Numbered from the stretch's first letter, positions 1 through 9,172 are shown. The stretch: 64,000 bases of DNA from Vibrio xiamenensis (GCF_900100015.1 NZ_FNDD01000005.1:124001-188000), one strand, 5' to 3'. The notes: a model not told the origin generated them from the letters alone. Translations and numbers: made by a program.

Positions 1-31
1 CAGGTAAGCGCTTCTATTGCGTAGAAAAATA

Positions 32-49
32 TTAGAGCATATACTCTAA
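32..49. promoter_or_regulatory. Inverted repeat, probable operator of efflux operon
   Basis: TTAGAG-N6-CTCTAA, a perfect 6-bp inverted repeat, lies 28 bp before the TolC-like gene. Size and placement resemble a TetR- or MarR-type operator for a local efflux repressor. The regulator is not in the window; it may be encoded just upstream. The operator role is inference. Confidence 0.45.
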
Positions 50-76
50 ATAATTATTAAAACTTCAGGCTGATTA

Positions 77-1480
77 ATGCGTCGACTTACTTTTTTTATC
101 GCTTGTCTCGGTTTTTCCTCATCAAACCTATGTGCTGCGCCGATTAGCTTTATCGAAGCGTGGCAGATGGTTCAGCAAGACAATCATTCGCTGGCCGCAC
201 AGCGAGCCAATGTTGAGCGGTATCAACATCTGCAAAATGCCAGTTCAGCCAAAAATTGGCCATCGATAACGTTAGGCGCCAATTACACTCGGTTAGACAA
301 CGACATCACGCTTTCCGGTCAGCAGATTGTCGACAGTAGCGGGCAAAGCATCTCGATTCCAGCGAGCGTTGCCAGCAGTGAACTGGGCGCCATTATCAGC
401 AGTTTGGGGAACCTCACTTCCACCATTACCGAGCAAGATGTCTTTAGCTCATCGATTCGCGCTATTTGGCCAATTTTTACTGGCGGACGGATTAGCGCTG
501 CGCAGCAGGCCGCTGAGAGCAAAAAGATGCAAGCGCAAAGCGAACTGGCAATGGAAGTTCAGGCGCGATTTGAAGATCTCAGCAAATACTATTTCAGCGT
601 GCTGCTGGCACAAGATGTCTTAAATACACGGCAATTGGTGGTACAAGGATTAACCCGCCACTACCACAACGCAATTAAACTTGAGCAACAAGGTCAAATC
701 GCTCATGTTGAACGTCTGCAAGCTCAAGCTGCGTTAGACCGAGCCAACGTTGAGCACAACAAAGCAAGAAACAATCTCAAAATTGCCCAAAGTGCGCTGA
801 CGCAAATTCTCAACCAAGTAGTGAATGTCGAACCGGGTGATAGCCTATTTACCAATGCTAATCTGCCACCTTTGACGGCGTTTGTTGACCAGACCTTGGC
901 GAACTATCCCGGCCTTTCGATTCTCGATGCCAAAGAACAGCAAGCACGCAGCTTAATCAAAGCGGAACAAGGTAAATACTATCCCAATGTCTACCTTTAC
1001 GGTGATTACAGCCTGTATGAGGACGACTCACTTGCCAGTCAACTTAAGCCTGACTGGTTAGTCGGTATTGGCGTGAGCATTCCACTCATCGACAACTCGG
1101 GAAGAAGTGACAACGTCGCGGCAGCGCAAAGTGCCGTGAAGCAAGTCAGACATAAAAAGGCTCAAGCAAAACAAGATCTTAACGTATTAGTGCAAAAGAC
1201 GTATTACCAAGCAGAGCAAGCGCAGCAAGAAGTGCAAGGCTTAGCATCCAGCATCGAATTAGCGCAGGAGAATCTCACGTTACACCAAAAAGCCTTTGCA
1301 CAAGGTGTGTCGACGTCGACCGATGTGGTTGACGCCGAGCTCAATCTTGCCAGCGTTAAAACTCAGCGCGCAGCGGCCAAATACAACTATGTCATTGCCC
1401 TGTCGCGTCTGCTTGCGCTGTCCAATGAGATGGACAGTTTTGCCCAGTACCAATCCACTCCAGCCATCACCGCACATTAA
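77..1480 (+). CDS. TolC family outer-membrane efflux channel
   Basis: Outer-membrane channel subunit of a tripartite efflux or type I-like export system. The protein is 467 residues, the usual size of the TolC/OEP family. It starts with a signal peptide (MRRLTFFIACLGFSSSNLCA, cleavage near CA-AP) and contains two long alpha-helical, Gln/Ala-rich OEP repeats, the second ending in the family-typical pattern FAQGVSTSTDVVDAELNL. It is the first gene of a run with an HlyD-like adaptor 9 bp downstream and two ABC-2 permeases, so it probably provides the outer-membrane exit for that pump. An operator-like palindrome lies just upstream. The substrate cannot be told from the sequence. Confidence 0.9.
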   Translation: MRRLTFFIACLGFSSSNLCAAPISFIEAWQMVQQDNHSLAAQRANVERYQHLQNASSAKNWPSITLGANYTRLDNDITLSGQQIVDSSGQSISIPASVASSELGAIISSLGNLTSTITEQDVFSSSIRAIWPIFTGGRISAAQQAAESKKMQAQSELAMEVQARFEDLSKYYFSVLLAQDVLNTRQLVVQGLTRHYHNAIKLEQQGQIAHVERLQAQAALDRANVEHNKARNNLKIAQSALTQILNQVVNVEPGDSLFTNANLPPLTAFVDQTLANYPGLSILDAKEQQARSLIKAEQGKYYPNVYLYGDYSLYEDDSLASQLKPDWLVGIGVSIPLIDNSGRSDNVAAAQSAVKQVRHKKAQAKQDLNVLVQKTYYQAEQAQQEVQGLASSIELAQENLTLHQKAFAQGVSTSTDVVDAELNLASVKTQRAAAKYNYVIALSRLLALSNEMDSFAQYQSTPAITAH

Positions 1481-1489
1481 GGAATCATA

Positions 1490-2464
1490 ATGAAAGCGCT
1501 AAGAATTTCTCTATTGTCTGTCTGCGTTATCGCTTTGCTGGGTTGGATTGCGGTGAGCTTTTATCGCGCCTATCAGCCCGCGCCGTTTCGCCTGCAAGGG
1601 CAAATAGAATCGCAGCAATACAGTATCTCTTCAAAAGTTGCTGGGCGAATTGACAAGGTCTTGGTACGTAAAGGTGAGCAAGTAAAAAAAGGTCAGCTGA
1701 TTTTCACTCTGCACAGTCCTGAAATCGAAGCGAAGCTCGAACAAGCCTTAGCCAATAAAGAAGCGGCGGGAGCACTGGCCGATGAAGCTCAACAAGGCGC
1801 GCGCGAACAGCAAATTCAAGCGGCGAAAGATCAATGGCTAAAAGCCAAGGCCGCCACCGACCTTCGAGAAAAAACCTATCTTCGAGTCAACAACTTATAT
1901 CAAGACGGTGTGGTTGCAGAACAAAAACGCGACGAAGTCAAAACCCAATGGCAAGCGGCGAAATACACTGAAAGTGCGGCTTATCAGATGTATCAAATGG
2001 CTCAAGAAGGTACTCGAGACCAAGCCAAAAAAGCTGCCTCAGAGAAAGAGCGCATGGCCGCGGGCGCGGTTGCAGAAGTGGAAGCCTATGCCAAAGACAC
2101 CAAAATAGAGAGTTGGTTTGACGGTGAAGTGTCTCAAATTCTGCTGCGCAGCGGCGAATTAGCGCCGCAAGGATTCCCTGTCGTCACCGTCATTGACCGC
2201 CAAGATTCGTGGGCGGTGTTTAATGTGCGCGAAGATAAACTTAGCCATTTTAAACAAGGAAGCCATTTTCACGCTTTTGTTCCTGCGCTTAATCAATCGA
2301 TTGAATTTGAGGTGACGCACATTGCTGCAATGGGCGATTTTGCGACTTGGCGTTCGACCGACTCATCACAAGGCTTTGATTTGCGAACATTTGAAGTGGA
2401 AGCGCGGCCAACAACCTCCCAACCGGATTTACGGATGGGAATGAGCGTTGCACTTAAGCTTTAA
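1490..2464 (+). CDS. HlyD/EmrA-like periplasmic adaptor protein
   Basis: Membrane-fusion (adaptor) protein bridging inner-membrane permeases and the TolC-like channel. The 324-residue protein has one N-terminal membrane anchor (about residues 6-27), a split biotinyl-lipoyl-like domain (QYSISSKVAGRIDKVLVRKGEQVKKGQLIF near 45-75), a long Ala/Glu/Lys coiled-coil hairpin (about 80-200) and a beta-barrel part (GEVSQILLRSGELAPQG). It most resembles the YhiI/YbhG type of HlyD proteins that work with ABC-2 permeases. The gene lies 9 bp after the channel gene and its 3' end abuts the first permease gene, consistent with one transcript. Confidence 0.88.
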   Translation: MKALRISLLSVCVIALLGWIAVSFYRAYQPAPFRLQGQIESQQYSISSKVAGRIDKVLVRKGEQVKKGQLIFTLHSPEIEAKLEQALANKEAAGALADEAQQGAREQQIQAAKDQWLKAKAATDLREKTYLRVNNLYQDGVVAEQKRDEVKTQWQAAKYTESAAYQMYQMAQEGTRDQAKKAASEKERMAAGAVAEVEAYAKDTKIESWFDGEVSQILLRSGELAPQGFPVVTVIDRQDSWAVFNVREDKLSHFKQGSHFHAFVPALNQSIEFEVTHIAAMGDFATWRSTDSSQGFDLRTFEVEARPTTSQPDLRMGMSVALKL

Positions 2465-2474
2465 GGCCTTCGCG

Positions 2475-3626
2475 ATGAATTGGAAACGCAGCGCCGCGAT
2501 TCAAAGGCACATCTCCTTTACCGATAAGTGGCTTTTGGCCTGCCTCACTTGGCTGCCGATAGCCCTTGCGCTATGTATTTGGGCGATTTTTCGCGCGGGT
2601 ATCGCGACAAATTTACCGATTGGCGTCGTGGATCTCAGTCACAGCAGCCTGTCACAACAATTAACTCGCACGATAGACGCCAGCCCAACGCTTGCCATTA
2701 ACGCGTCTTTTAGCGATACAAGCGCTGCAAAACAGGCATTGATTCAAGGCGATGTATATGCCTACGTAGTGATTCCAACTCAATTTGATCGCGATACGAT
2801 TAATGGTTTAGCACCGCAAATCTCCGCCTTTTATAACAGCCAATATGTGCTCGTCGGCAAATTAATCAATTCAGCGCTTAGCCAGGCGCACGCGACGTTC
2901 AATGCCAAACTCGCGATAGCAAGCAAACTCAAATCGGGAAATTCCACCCTCGCCAGCGCCGCTGGGAAAGCGCTACCGATCCGCAGCCAAATCACCGCGC
3001 TGTTTAACTTAAACTCAAACTACGCCCAATTTTTGGTGTCAGCAATCGTTCCGGCACTTTGGCAGATCATGATTGTGGTGGTCACGATTATGATTTTGGC
3101 GGCCAATCAACGCCAACGTGGGTTGTGTCCTTGGTTATGTCCATCTCCCTTGAAGCAGCTAATATCGACGCTAACACCCTATGTGCCGATGTTTTTTGCC
3201 CACGGCGCCGCGTTTATCACATGGTTTTACTTGTGGCTAGATTGGCCATTTCAGGGCCAAATTTGGCTGGTACTGCTGGCACAACTTGTCACCATTATCG
3301 CGTGTATGATCATGGGCGCGCTGTTCTATTTTATGACGCTAGATAGCGCGCGCGCGATGAGCTTTGCCGGTGCATTTACCGCACCAAGCTTTGCGTTTAT
3401 GGGCATTACCTTTCCCGTCACTGACATGAATGCGATGGCTTCGACGTGGCGCAACCTACTGCCCGTTAGCCACTATATCGAGGTGCAACTGGGTCAAGCG
3501 AGTTATGGTGAAAACTGGCTCGCAAGCATAGAGAAAATGGCGCCAATGCTTGGCTACATGCTGCCTGCATTTGGTATTTGGCTGCTGATGCAGCGTCAAC
3601 TTCGCAAAGCGGAGGCATCGCAATGA
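2475..3626 (+). CDS. ABC-2 type permease (YhhJ/YbhS-like), first copy
   Basis: Inner-membrane permease of the ABC2_membrane_3 type, 383 residues from the chosen ATG at 2475. That start has an AAGG 8 bp upstream; an in-frame TTG at 2448 overlapping the adaptor gene is less likely. Topology is classical: one N-terminal transmembrane helix (LLACLTWLPIALALCIWAIF), a large periplasmic domain of about 150 residues, then five or so C-terminal helices. The family normally needs a cytoplasmic ATPase, but none is encoded next to it here. The gene overlaps the second permease gene by 4 bp (ATGA). Confidence 0.82.
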   Translation: MNWKRSAAIQRHISFTDKWLLACLTWLPIALALCIWAIFRAGIATNLPIGVVDLSHSSLSQQLTRTIDASPTLAINASFSDTSAAKQALIQGDVYAYVVIPTQFDRDTINGLAPQISAFYNSQYVLVGKLINSALSQAHATFNAKLAIASKLKSGNSTLASAAGKALPIRSQITALFNLNSNYAQFLVSAIVPALWQIMIVVVTIMILAANQRQRGLCPWLCPSPLKQLISTLTPYVPMFFAHGAAFITWFYLWLDWPFQGQIWLVLLAQLVTIIACMIMGALFYFMTLDSARAMSFAGAFTAPSFAFMGITFPVTDMNAMASTWRNLLPVSHYIEVQLGQASYGENWLASIEKMAPMLGYMLPAFGIWLLMQRQLRKAEASQ

Positions 3627-4759
3627 CGCTATTTTCGCTGTGTAAAAAAGAGCTCATCGCGCTATTTAAAAACCCGGTGGTGGTTCTGACCGTATTTGGC
3701 GGCGTGATCTTTTATTCGTTTTTGTATCCGCTGCCGTATCAACATCAAACCCCGCGTGAGCAGCACATCGCGATCGTCAATCTTGATAACAGCGCCTTAA
3801 GTCATCAGCTTGAACGCATGGTTGATGCAACGCCGCAAGTTCGCATCACTTACCGAGCGCACACCATTGAGCAAGCAAAACACGCCTTTTTATCTGGGCA
3901 GGTCAGCGGCTTACTCGTGATCCCAGAAGATTTTTATCGCCACATCATGCAGGGAAAAAGCCCAACCCTTGCCTTTGCAGGCGACGCTTCCTACTTTTTG
4001 GTTTATGGCACTGTGGTTGAAGGGCTTGCAAAAGCGGGCGGCACGCTCGCGGCCAAAGCCACCATTACCCGTATGCTCAGTGAAGGCACACCGCTGTCGC
4101 TGGCAAGCAGGCAATATGCGCCGACTCGGCTAAATCTCAAACCCACGTTTAACCCACAGATGGGCTACCAAGACTACGTGGTACCGGCGGTATTTGTATT
4201 GATTTTGCAGCAAACGCTGGTGATGGCGACCGGACTGATGGTTGGCACCCAGCGCGCTCAACCCGGTTATTGGCGTCAAACCTCCACGTATAAGCTGATC
4301 GCCGCGCGAAGCCTTGTCTTTGTTGCGATTTACTACGTGCTGATGATGTACTATTTTGGCTATCGCTTTAGCGCGTTAGATGTCAGCCGCTTGGCGCAGA
4401 TTGGCGATCTCCTGACCTTCGCCCTGCCGTTTCTACTTAGCGCCAGCTTCATTGGTATTTGGCTTGGCGCGATAACGCCGCGCCGCGAACTGGTCACGCT
4501 GGTGGTGTTGATAAGCTCAATGCCACTGGTATTTAGCGCTGGATTTATTTGGCCAGTTGAAGCCATGCCTCAAGTTATAGTGACATTGTCACAAATATTT
4601 CCTAGCACACCCGCCATTCAAGGCTTTCTACGCCTCAATCAAATGGGCGCAGAATGGAGACAAATTGCAACGCCTTATACCATTCTTTGGATTCAAGCGA
4701 TATTTTGGGCAATATTGGCACAACGACAACTCAAGCGACTTTTGGCAGTAAAGCGCTAA
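3623..4759 (+). CDS. ABC-2 type permease (YhhJ/YbhR-like), second copy
   Basis: Second ABC-2 permease, 378 residues, with the same layout as its neighbour: a first helix near residues 20-37, a periplasmic domain containing AIVNLDNSALSHQLERMVDA, and five or six C-terminal helices. ATG at 3623 is chosen because it overlaps the preceding stop (ATGA) and has GGAGG 7 bp before it. The pair probably form a heterodimeric permease working with the upstream adaptor and channel. It is distantly related to the first permease (both carry a VDLSHSSLSQQL / VNLDNSALSHQL motif), suggesting an old duplication. No nucleotide-binding domain follows it. Confidence 0.82.
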   Translation: MTLFSLCKKELIALFKNPVVVLTVFGGVIFYSFLYPLPYQHQTPREQHIAIVNLDNSALSHQLERMVDATPQVRITYRAHTIEQAKHAFLSGQVSGLLVIPEDFYRHIMQGKSPTLAFAGDASYFLVYGTVVEGLAKAGGTLAAKATITRMLSEGTPLSLASRQYAPTRLNLKPTFNPQMGYQDYVVPAVFVLILQQTLVMATGLMVGTQRAQPGYWRQTSTYKLIAARSLVFVAIYYVLMMYYFGYRFSALDVSRLAQIGDLLTFALPFLLSASFIGIWLGAITPRRELVTLVVLISSMPLVFSAGFIWPVEAMPQVIVTLSQIFPSTPAIQGFLRLNQMGAEWRQIATPYTILWIQAIFWAILAQRQLKRLLAVKR

Positions 4760-4875
4760 CAAGCGTCAATTTTTTGTCATATGTCATCAGCTCGCATTCT
4801 CTTAGTTATTGATTGGTATAACATTACAAGCTGATATCGTAATGAGCATGCCAACATGCATACTGAGTGTCGCTA

Positions 4876-6402
4876 ATGCCCACAATGCCTTTACTCCAGC
4901 TCAGCCGTCAGTCCAAGTCGCTTATCGCCTTCTTGTTGATTCCTTTATTGATTGTTCTGCCGGCAAGCTTGTACATCACCTATGACAACGTCATGCACAA
5001 CTTGCGCTCAAAAGCCCAAACCTATGTCAATCGCATGGATGATGTCATTAGTCAGTTGCATCAAGAAAACCAGAAAGCGATGCGTGCGCAAAATGGCTGT
5101 ATGGCCATTCGTGAAGAACTGCTTGAGACCAGCCAGTTACGTGAGCTGATTTTACTCAAAGACAATTTGGCTGTGTGTTCATCAAAGCGCGGCGTAATGG
5201 TGTCGGATATGAGCCAAATCATTGCTCAGCGCGTGACACAGCACTCGAGCATGTTCTTTTTTGACATTAACGACGACCCCCATCAGCGCACTATGGTGGT
5301 CATCGATACTTACCCGTCAAAACCTGAAAGTGGTTCATTGGCCTTGGTTGACAAGAGTTATTTGGTTGACCGCTTAGGCCAAGTCGCCAACGATCAAATC
5401 AGCTATGTCACCTTTAAACTTGGCGCCAAAACCTTTCCGCAAGAGAATCCTTTTTATCAAAACACTTTTTCTTATCTCGGAACGTCTTCCCTTTACGGCT
5501 ACTCGGTATTGATTAACGCCAACAGCAATTATGTGTTTAGCCGCGCATCCTATACGCTGTTTTTCTGCTTACTGCTGTCGCTGGCAATCTCTGGTGCACT
5601 GCTGCTCGCGAACCACCATTATCGACAGCGTCGCAGCCTCGCCTACGATCTACGTAAAGGTATTCAGCGCCAAGAGTTGTTTGTGATGTATCAACCCATC
5701 ATCGGCAGCCAAAGCGGCGATTTGGAAGGATTAGAAGCGCTGGTACGCTGGAAACACCCTGACATGAATTTGGTGCGCCCAGACATTTTTGTGCCCCTTG
5801 CTGAGCGGCAAAATCTGGTCAACGACATCACTGATATCGTGCTTGAAGAGACGTTGGATAACCTTAAGCAACTCGCGCGCAACCAGAATCTTGACCACAA
5901 ACACGCACCACTTCACATCGGCATTAACGTTGCGCCACAATATTTGCATGAAAAACAGCACATCAACATGTTGATTGAATACGGTAAAGCGTTTGCCAAA
6001 ATTGGCTTTTCGTTGACGATTGAAATTACTGAGCGTCAAGTGCTGGATGCCAAGGGACGCGAAGCGCTCAAAACCTTAAGGCAACATGGCATTCGCATCG
6101 CGATAGACGATTTCGGGACCGGTCACACCTCACTGTCGGTGATTCAACAGACTGAGTTTGATTATTTGAAAATCGATAAATGTTTTGTTGATAGCATAGG
6201 TTTGGATACGGTCAACGCACCAGTGCTCAACAGCATCATCGATTTGGCGCACCGCTTGGGCGTGCGGATCATCGCCGAAGGGGTGGAAGATACGAGTCAA
6301 GCCGACTATCTAAAAACCCTCAACGTGCATCTGCTGCAGGGGTATTTATACAGCCGGCCAATCGATATTGACGATTTGAAAAAGCAACTATGCCCTGCTT
6401 AA
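4876..6402 (+). CDS. CSS-motif EAL-domain cyclic-di-GMP phosphodiesterase
   Basis: Predicted membrane-bound phosphodiesterase that hydrolyses c-di-GMP. It has an N-terminal helix (about 12-33), a periplasmic CSS-motif domain with the diagnostic Cys-Ser-Ser (LAVCSSKRG), a second helix near residues 220-245, and a C-terminal EAL domain (about 260-505). The EAL motif reads EGLEALVRW, and the metal/catalytic stretches ITERQV, IDDFGTG and KIDKCFVDS are intact, so activity is expected. The CSS domain in E. coli relatives senses periplasmic redox state through its cysteines. ATG at 4876 is preferred over an in-frame GTG at 4867; both have weak ribosome sites. It is monocistronic. Confidence 0.9.
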   Translation: MPTMPLLQLSRQSKSLIAFLLIPLLIVLPASLYITYDNVMHNLRSKAQTYVNRMDDVISQLHQENQKAMRAQNGCMAIREELLETSQLRELILLKDNLAVCSSKRGVMVSDMSQIIAQRVTQHSSMFFFDINDDPHQRTMVVIDTYPSKPESGSLALVDKSYLVDRLGQVANDQISYVTFKLGAKTFPQENPFYQNTFSYLGTSSLYGYSVLINANSNYVFSRASYTLFFCLLLSLAISGALLLANHHYRQRRSLAYDLRKGIQRQELFVMYQPIIGSQSGDLEGLEALVRWKHPDMNLVRPDIFVPLAERQNLVNDITDIVLEETLDNLKQLARNQNLDHKHAPLHIGINVAPQYLHEKQHINMLIEYGKAFAKIGFSLTIEITERQVLDAKGREALKTLRQHGIRIAIDDFGTGHTSLSVIQQTEFDYLKIDKCFVDSIGLDTVNAPVLNSIIDLAHRLGVRIIAEGVEDTSQADYLKTLNVHLLQGYLYSRPIDIDDLKKQLCPA

Positions 6403-6442
6403 AAGGCTTCACTTAAAACTTATTACTTCAGCCGCTAACAGG

Positions 6443-6865
6443 TTAAAAACCGCGACGTTTCCAAAATTCGCCTTCGTCGCGGGCGTGAACATCGAACGTC
6501 TTTTCCGCGATCACGCGCCCGTCCATAGCAAGATACATACGCCATTTACCGACTTTGTCTTCAATGGGATCCCAAATGGTGTCGCCAAGGTAGAAGTCCC
6601 AATCGTTGCTGCCAACATGCACGTCACCAACAAAAGGCTCAAGCAGCTCACCTTTTTTACTTAAAATGCCAGGGTGTTCGATGCCATATTCAATTAAGGC
6701 GCCTTTGGCTTTTTTAATCTTGACCACAAAGCCAAATTCAATGTCGATTTCGGCTGGCACTCGAGTAGTAAACTCTTGAATTTTCGGTAAGTGTTTGGAT
6801 TTGGAATCCCACTGGGTGTAGATCCCATGCGACGTCATTTCAATGACGGGCGATCGTTTGGCCAT
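6443..6865 (-). CDS. DUF3859 domain-containing protein
   Basis: A 140-residue protein matching the DUF3859 family by its overall pattern (IEFGFVVKIKKAKG, DFYLGDTIWDPIEDKVGKWRMYLAMDGRVIAEKTF). The family is small, beta-rich, probably cytoplasmic and of unknown function. ATG at 6865 (MAKRSP) is preferred; a GTG at 6874 is possible. Its start lies inside the 3' end of the upstream P-loop kinase gene (31 bp overlap), so the two are probably translationally linked. No signal peptide or membrane segment is visible. Confidence 0.75.
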   Translation of the reverse strand: MAKRSPVIEMTSHGIYTQWDSKSKHLPKIQEFTTRVPAEIDIEFGFVVKIKKAKGALIEYGIEHPGILSKKGELLEPFVGDVHVGSNDWDFYLGDTIWDPIEDKVGKWRMYLAMDGRVIAEKTFDVHARDEGEFWKRRGF

Positions 6866-7245
6866 GTTTGCCACCGCTTTTTCATGTTTTGAATGGTTTC
6901 ATCGCTCACGCCATGAATATTGTTAAATTGCCCGCTGCATTCACGCACTTCCAAGCTGACGCCATAACGCTTGGCCAGTTTGGCGTAAGGCTTAATTTCC
7001 CAGCGCTGGACAAAAGTATTGGCAACCACCACACTTTCACCCGCCGCGAGACTACGCTCGACCTCGGTTTGACACCAACGATGCGCGTTGGGCAATTGGT
7101 CAGCGCAGAAGCGATATTGGCCTTGAGCATCGACAAAATACATGTCCGCTTCATAATGCGTTAATCCAAGACTTTGAGCCTGTGTGCTCTTGCCAGAGCC
7201 CGGTAAACCGCGGATTAAGATTAATTTCTGCACCGACAATTCCAT
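6835..7245 (-). CDS. AAA_33-type P-loop kinase-like ATP-binding protein
   Basis: Small ATP-binding protein (136 residues from ATG at 7245) with a Walker A motif at the extreme N terminus (LILIRGLPGSGKSTQAQSLG) and an AAA_33/zeta-toxin-like fold pattern (HYEADMYFVD, VVVANTFVQRWEIKPYAKLAKRYG). Such proteins are often nucleotide, sugar or polynucleotide kinases; the substrate here is unknown. A longer reading from 7311 adds a hydrophobic tail but leaves the Walker motif further in, so the short form is preferred. It overlaps the DUF3859 gene and is divergent from metA. Confidence 0.72.
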   Translation of the reverse strand: MELSVQKLILIRGLPGSGKSTQAQSLGLTHYEADMYFVDAQGQYRFCADQLPNAHRWCQTEVERSLAAGESVVVANTFVQRWEIKPYAKLAKRYGVSLEVRECSGQFNNIHGVSDETIQNMKKRWQTWPNDRPSLK

Positions 7246-7325
7246 CAGTTGCGTAAGGAGCGAGAATAATAACGTAAAAAGAGCGTGCTTGGCTATCGAC
7301 ATCACTGTCACTTTGCGCTAAGTTT

Positions 7326-7341
7326 GGAAGTATAGACGTCC
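7326..7341. promoter_or_regulatory. Candidate tandem MetJ box upstream of metA
   Basis: Two adjacent 8-mers, GGAAGTAT (5 of 8 against AGACGTCT) and AGACGTCC (7 of 8), sit 25 bp before the metA start. MetJ binds tandem 8-bp met boxes and represses metA in enterobacteria, so repression by S-adenosylmethionine-bound MetJ is likely. The second box is strong, the first weak. Confidence 0.55.
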
Positions 7342-7365
7342 ATAATAAAGCTTAGGGAGAAAGCT

Positions 7366-8307
7366 GTGCCAATTAAAATTCCCGATCAATTGCCTGCCAC
7401 TGATGTACTGCGCAAGGAAAACATCTTTGTAATGTCGGAGTCTCGTGCTTCGACTCAGGGCATTCGCCCATTGAAGATTTTGATCTTGAATCTGATGCCA
7501 AAGAAAATTGAGACCGAAACGCAGTTTTTGCGTTTGCTGTCTAACTCTCCTTTGCAACTCGATATTGAACTGCTGCGCATTGACGACAGGCCGAGTAAAA
7601 ACACGCCAGAAGAGCATCTGAATACGTTTTATCGCCAATTTGAAGCGATCAGAAATCGTAACTTTGACGGTTTGATCATCACTGGCGCGCCGCTTGGTTT
7701 GGTGCAATTTGAGGATGTGTTCTACTGGGATCACCTGCAAACCATCATGAACTGGGCCAAAGACCACGTCACTTCAACCCTATTTGTGTGCTGGGCTGCG
7801 CAAGCGGGTTTAAAACTGTTATACAACCTGCCAAAACGCACTCTAAAAGAGAAGCTTTCGGGGGTTTATCGCCACCGCATTCAACATCAATTCCACCCAA
7901 TTCTGCGCGGTTTTGACGATACGTTTTTGGCGCCGCACTCACGCTACGCTGACTTCTCACCAGAATATCTTGCTGAGCATACTGACCTTGATATTCTCGC
8001 CACATCCGACGTGGCTGGGGTTTATCTCGCGGCAACCAAAGACAAACGAAACGTGTTTGTCACTGGCCATCCAGAATACGATGCACATACCTTGCATAAC
8101 GAATATATTCGCGATCTAAGTGAAGGCATGGAGCCTAATATTCCGGTCAATTACTACGAGAACGACGATCCCGATAACCCGCCGTGCGCGACGTGGCGAA
8201 GCCATGGGCATCTGCTGTTTTCCAACTGGCTCAACTACTGCGTTTACCAACAAACGCCGTTCGATCTGGAACACTTTAGCGAAGACGCCTTTACCAAAGA
8301 CGATTAG
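7366..8307 (+). CDS. metA: Homoserine O-acyltransferase (MetA)
   Basis: First committed enzyme of methionine biosynthesis: it transfers a succinyl (in some relatives acetyl) group from CoA to L-homoserine. The 313-residue protein matches MetA from end to end: [24 protein letters not shown] at the start, [18 protein letters not shown], the catalytic-cysteine region FVCWAAQAG and the His motif [12 protein letters not shown]. Translation starts at GTG 7366 behind AGGGAGA, a good ribosome site; the rare start codon is the only oddity. A MetJ-like operator lies upstream and a factor-independent terminator 24 bp downstream, so it is monocistronic. Confidence 0.97.
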   Translation: MPIKIPDQLPATDVLRKENIFVMSESRASTQGIRPLKILILNLMPKKIETETQFLRLLSNSPLQLDIELLRIDDRPSKNTPEEHLNTFYRQFEAIRNRNFDGLIITGAPLGLVQFEDVFYWDHLQTIMNWAKDHVTSTLFVCWAAQAGLKLLYNLPKRTLKEKLSGVYRHRIQHQFHPILRGFDDTFLAPHSRYADFSPEYLAEHTDLDILATSDVAGVYLAATKDKRNVFVTGHPEYDAHTLHNEYIRDLSEGMEPNIPVNYYENDDPDNPPCATWRSHGHLLFSNWLNYCVYQQTPFDLEHFSEDAFTKDD

Positions 8308-8330
8308 ATTAAATTTGTTACTCACATCAA

Positions 8331-8356
8331 AAGGCCACCGACTGTGGCCTTTGTTT
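8331..8356 (+). terminator. Terminator of metA
   Basis: AAGGCCAC-N5-GTGGCCTT stem of 8 bp followed by TGTTTT, 24 bp after the metA stop. Confidence 0.85.
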
Positions 8357-8493
8357 TACACCGAATAATTTAACTCTCCCTCGCAGCTCACACACTTTCC
8401 GTGCCAACCCATTGCATCACTCGCTAGTATGCCCATCGATACCTAACTCGGCTGGTAAAACCCCGACACAGAAAACCAGAGTGAAAAGCTAAA

Positions 8494-9162
8494 ATGAAAA
8501 TATTGCCGTTCAGACTTCTGATTAGCGCAGCGGCGTGGCTAACGCTTGGCGGCTGCGCCGCAACATCCTCCATCACTCAGCAAACGCAAAAAAGCAAAGC
8601 CGATGCTCGAATTGCGCTGGCCGAAGCTTATTTGCAACAAGGAGAGCCAAGCAAAGCGTGGAAAAACCTCACGCTCGCTCGGCAATACTCACCCGATTCT
8701 CTTGCCACACAAATGGCGCTCGCCCATTACTATCAGCAAGTCGGCGAAATGGATAGCGCTGAGCATCAATACCAGCAAGCAATTGAACGACATAGTCAAA
8801 GCGGAGAGTTATTGAATAATTACGGCGCTTTTATCTGCAAGCAAGGTCGCTATCTGGAATCACTGATTTGGTTTGCCAAAGCGCGCCAGCAACCCGGTTA
8901 TGCCCATATCGCGCGCAATTTTGAAAATGCGGGCTACTGCGCCTTAAAAGCGCAACATCTTAGCGAGGCCAGTGATTATTTTGCCAAGAGTGTGGCTCAC
9001 GATCCAAACCGCGCGCAAACATGGTTAACGCTTATCGATTTGCACATTCAACTCGAGCAATTCATCAAGGCGCAGCAGTATTTAAACCGCTACAAGCAAA
9101 GATTTGGCCAAGACACCCACACGCATAAACGCCAAGGTATTATCACAATGATGAGTCAATAA
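8494..9162 (+). CDS. PilF/PilW-like TPR lipoprotein
   Basis: Outer-membrane lipoprotein with tandem TPR repeats, resembling the type IV pilus assembly/stability protein PilF (PilW). The signal peptide ends in a lipobox (LTLGG-Cys21). Mature residues 35-210 form about five TPRs, including DARIALAEAYLQQGEPSKAWKNL and ELLNNYGAFICKQGRYLESLIWF, the last a hallmark of PilF. At 222 residues it is slightly shorter than usual PilF. PilF normally lies beside rlmN and rodZ; here it stands alone between metA and a tandem repeat, so it may be a paralogue. Its pilotin role is inferred from similarity only. Confidence 0.72.
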   Translation: MKILPFRLLISAAAWLTLGGCAATSSITQQTQKSKADARIALAEAYLQQGEPSKAWKNLTLARQYSPDSLATQMALAHYYQQVGEMDSAEHQYQQAIERHSQSGELLNNYGAFICKQGRYLESLIWFAKARQQPGYAHIARNFENAGYCALKAQHLSEASDYFAKSVAHDPNRAQTWLTLIDLHIQLEQFIKAQQYLNRYKQRFGQDTHTHKRQGIITMMSQ

Positions 9163-9172
9163 CGTTTGGGGC

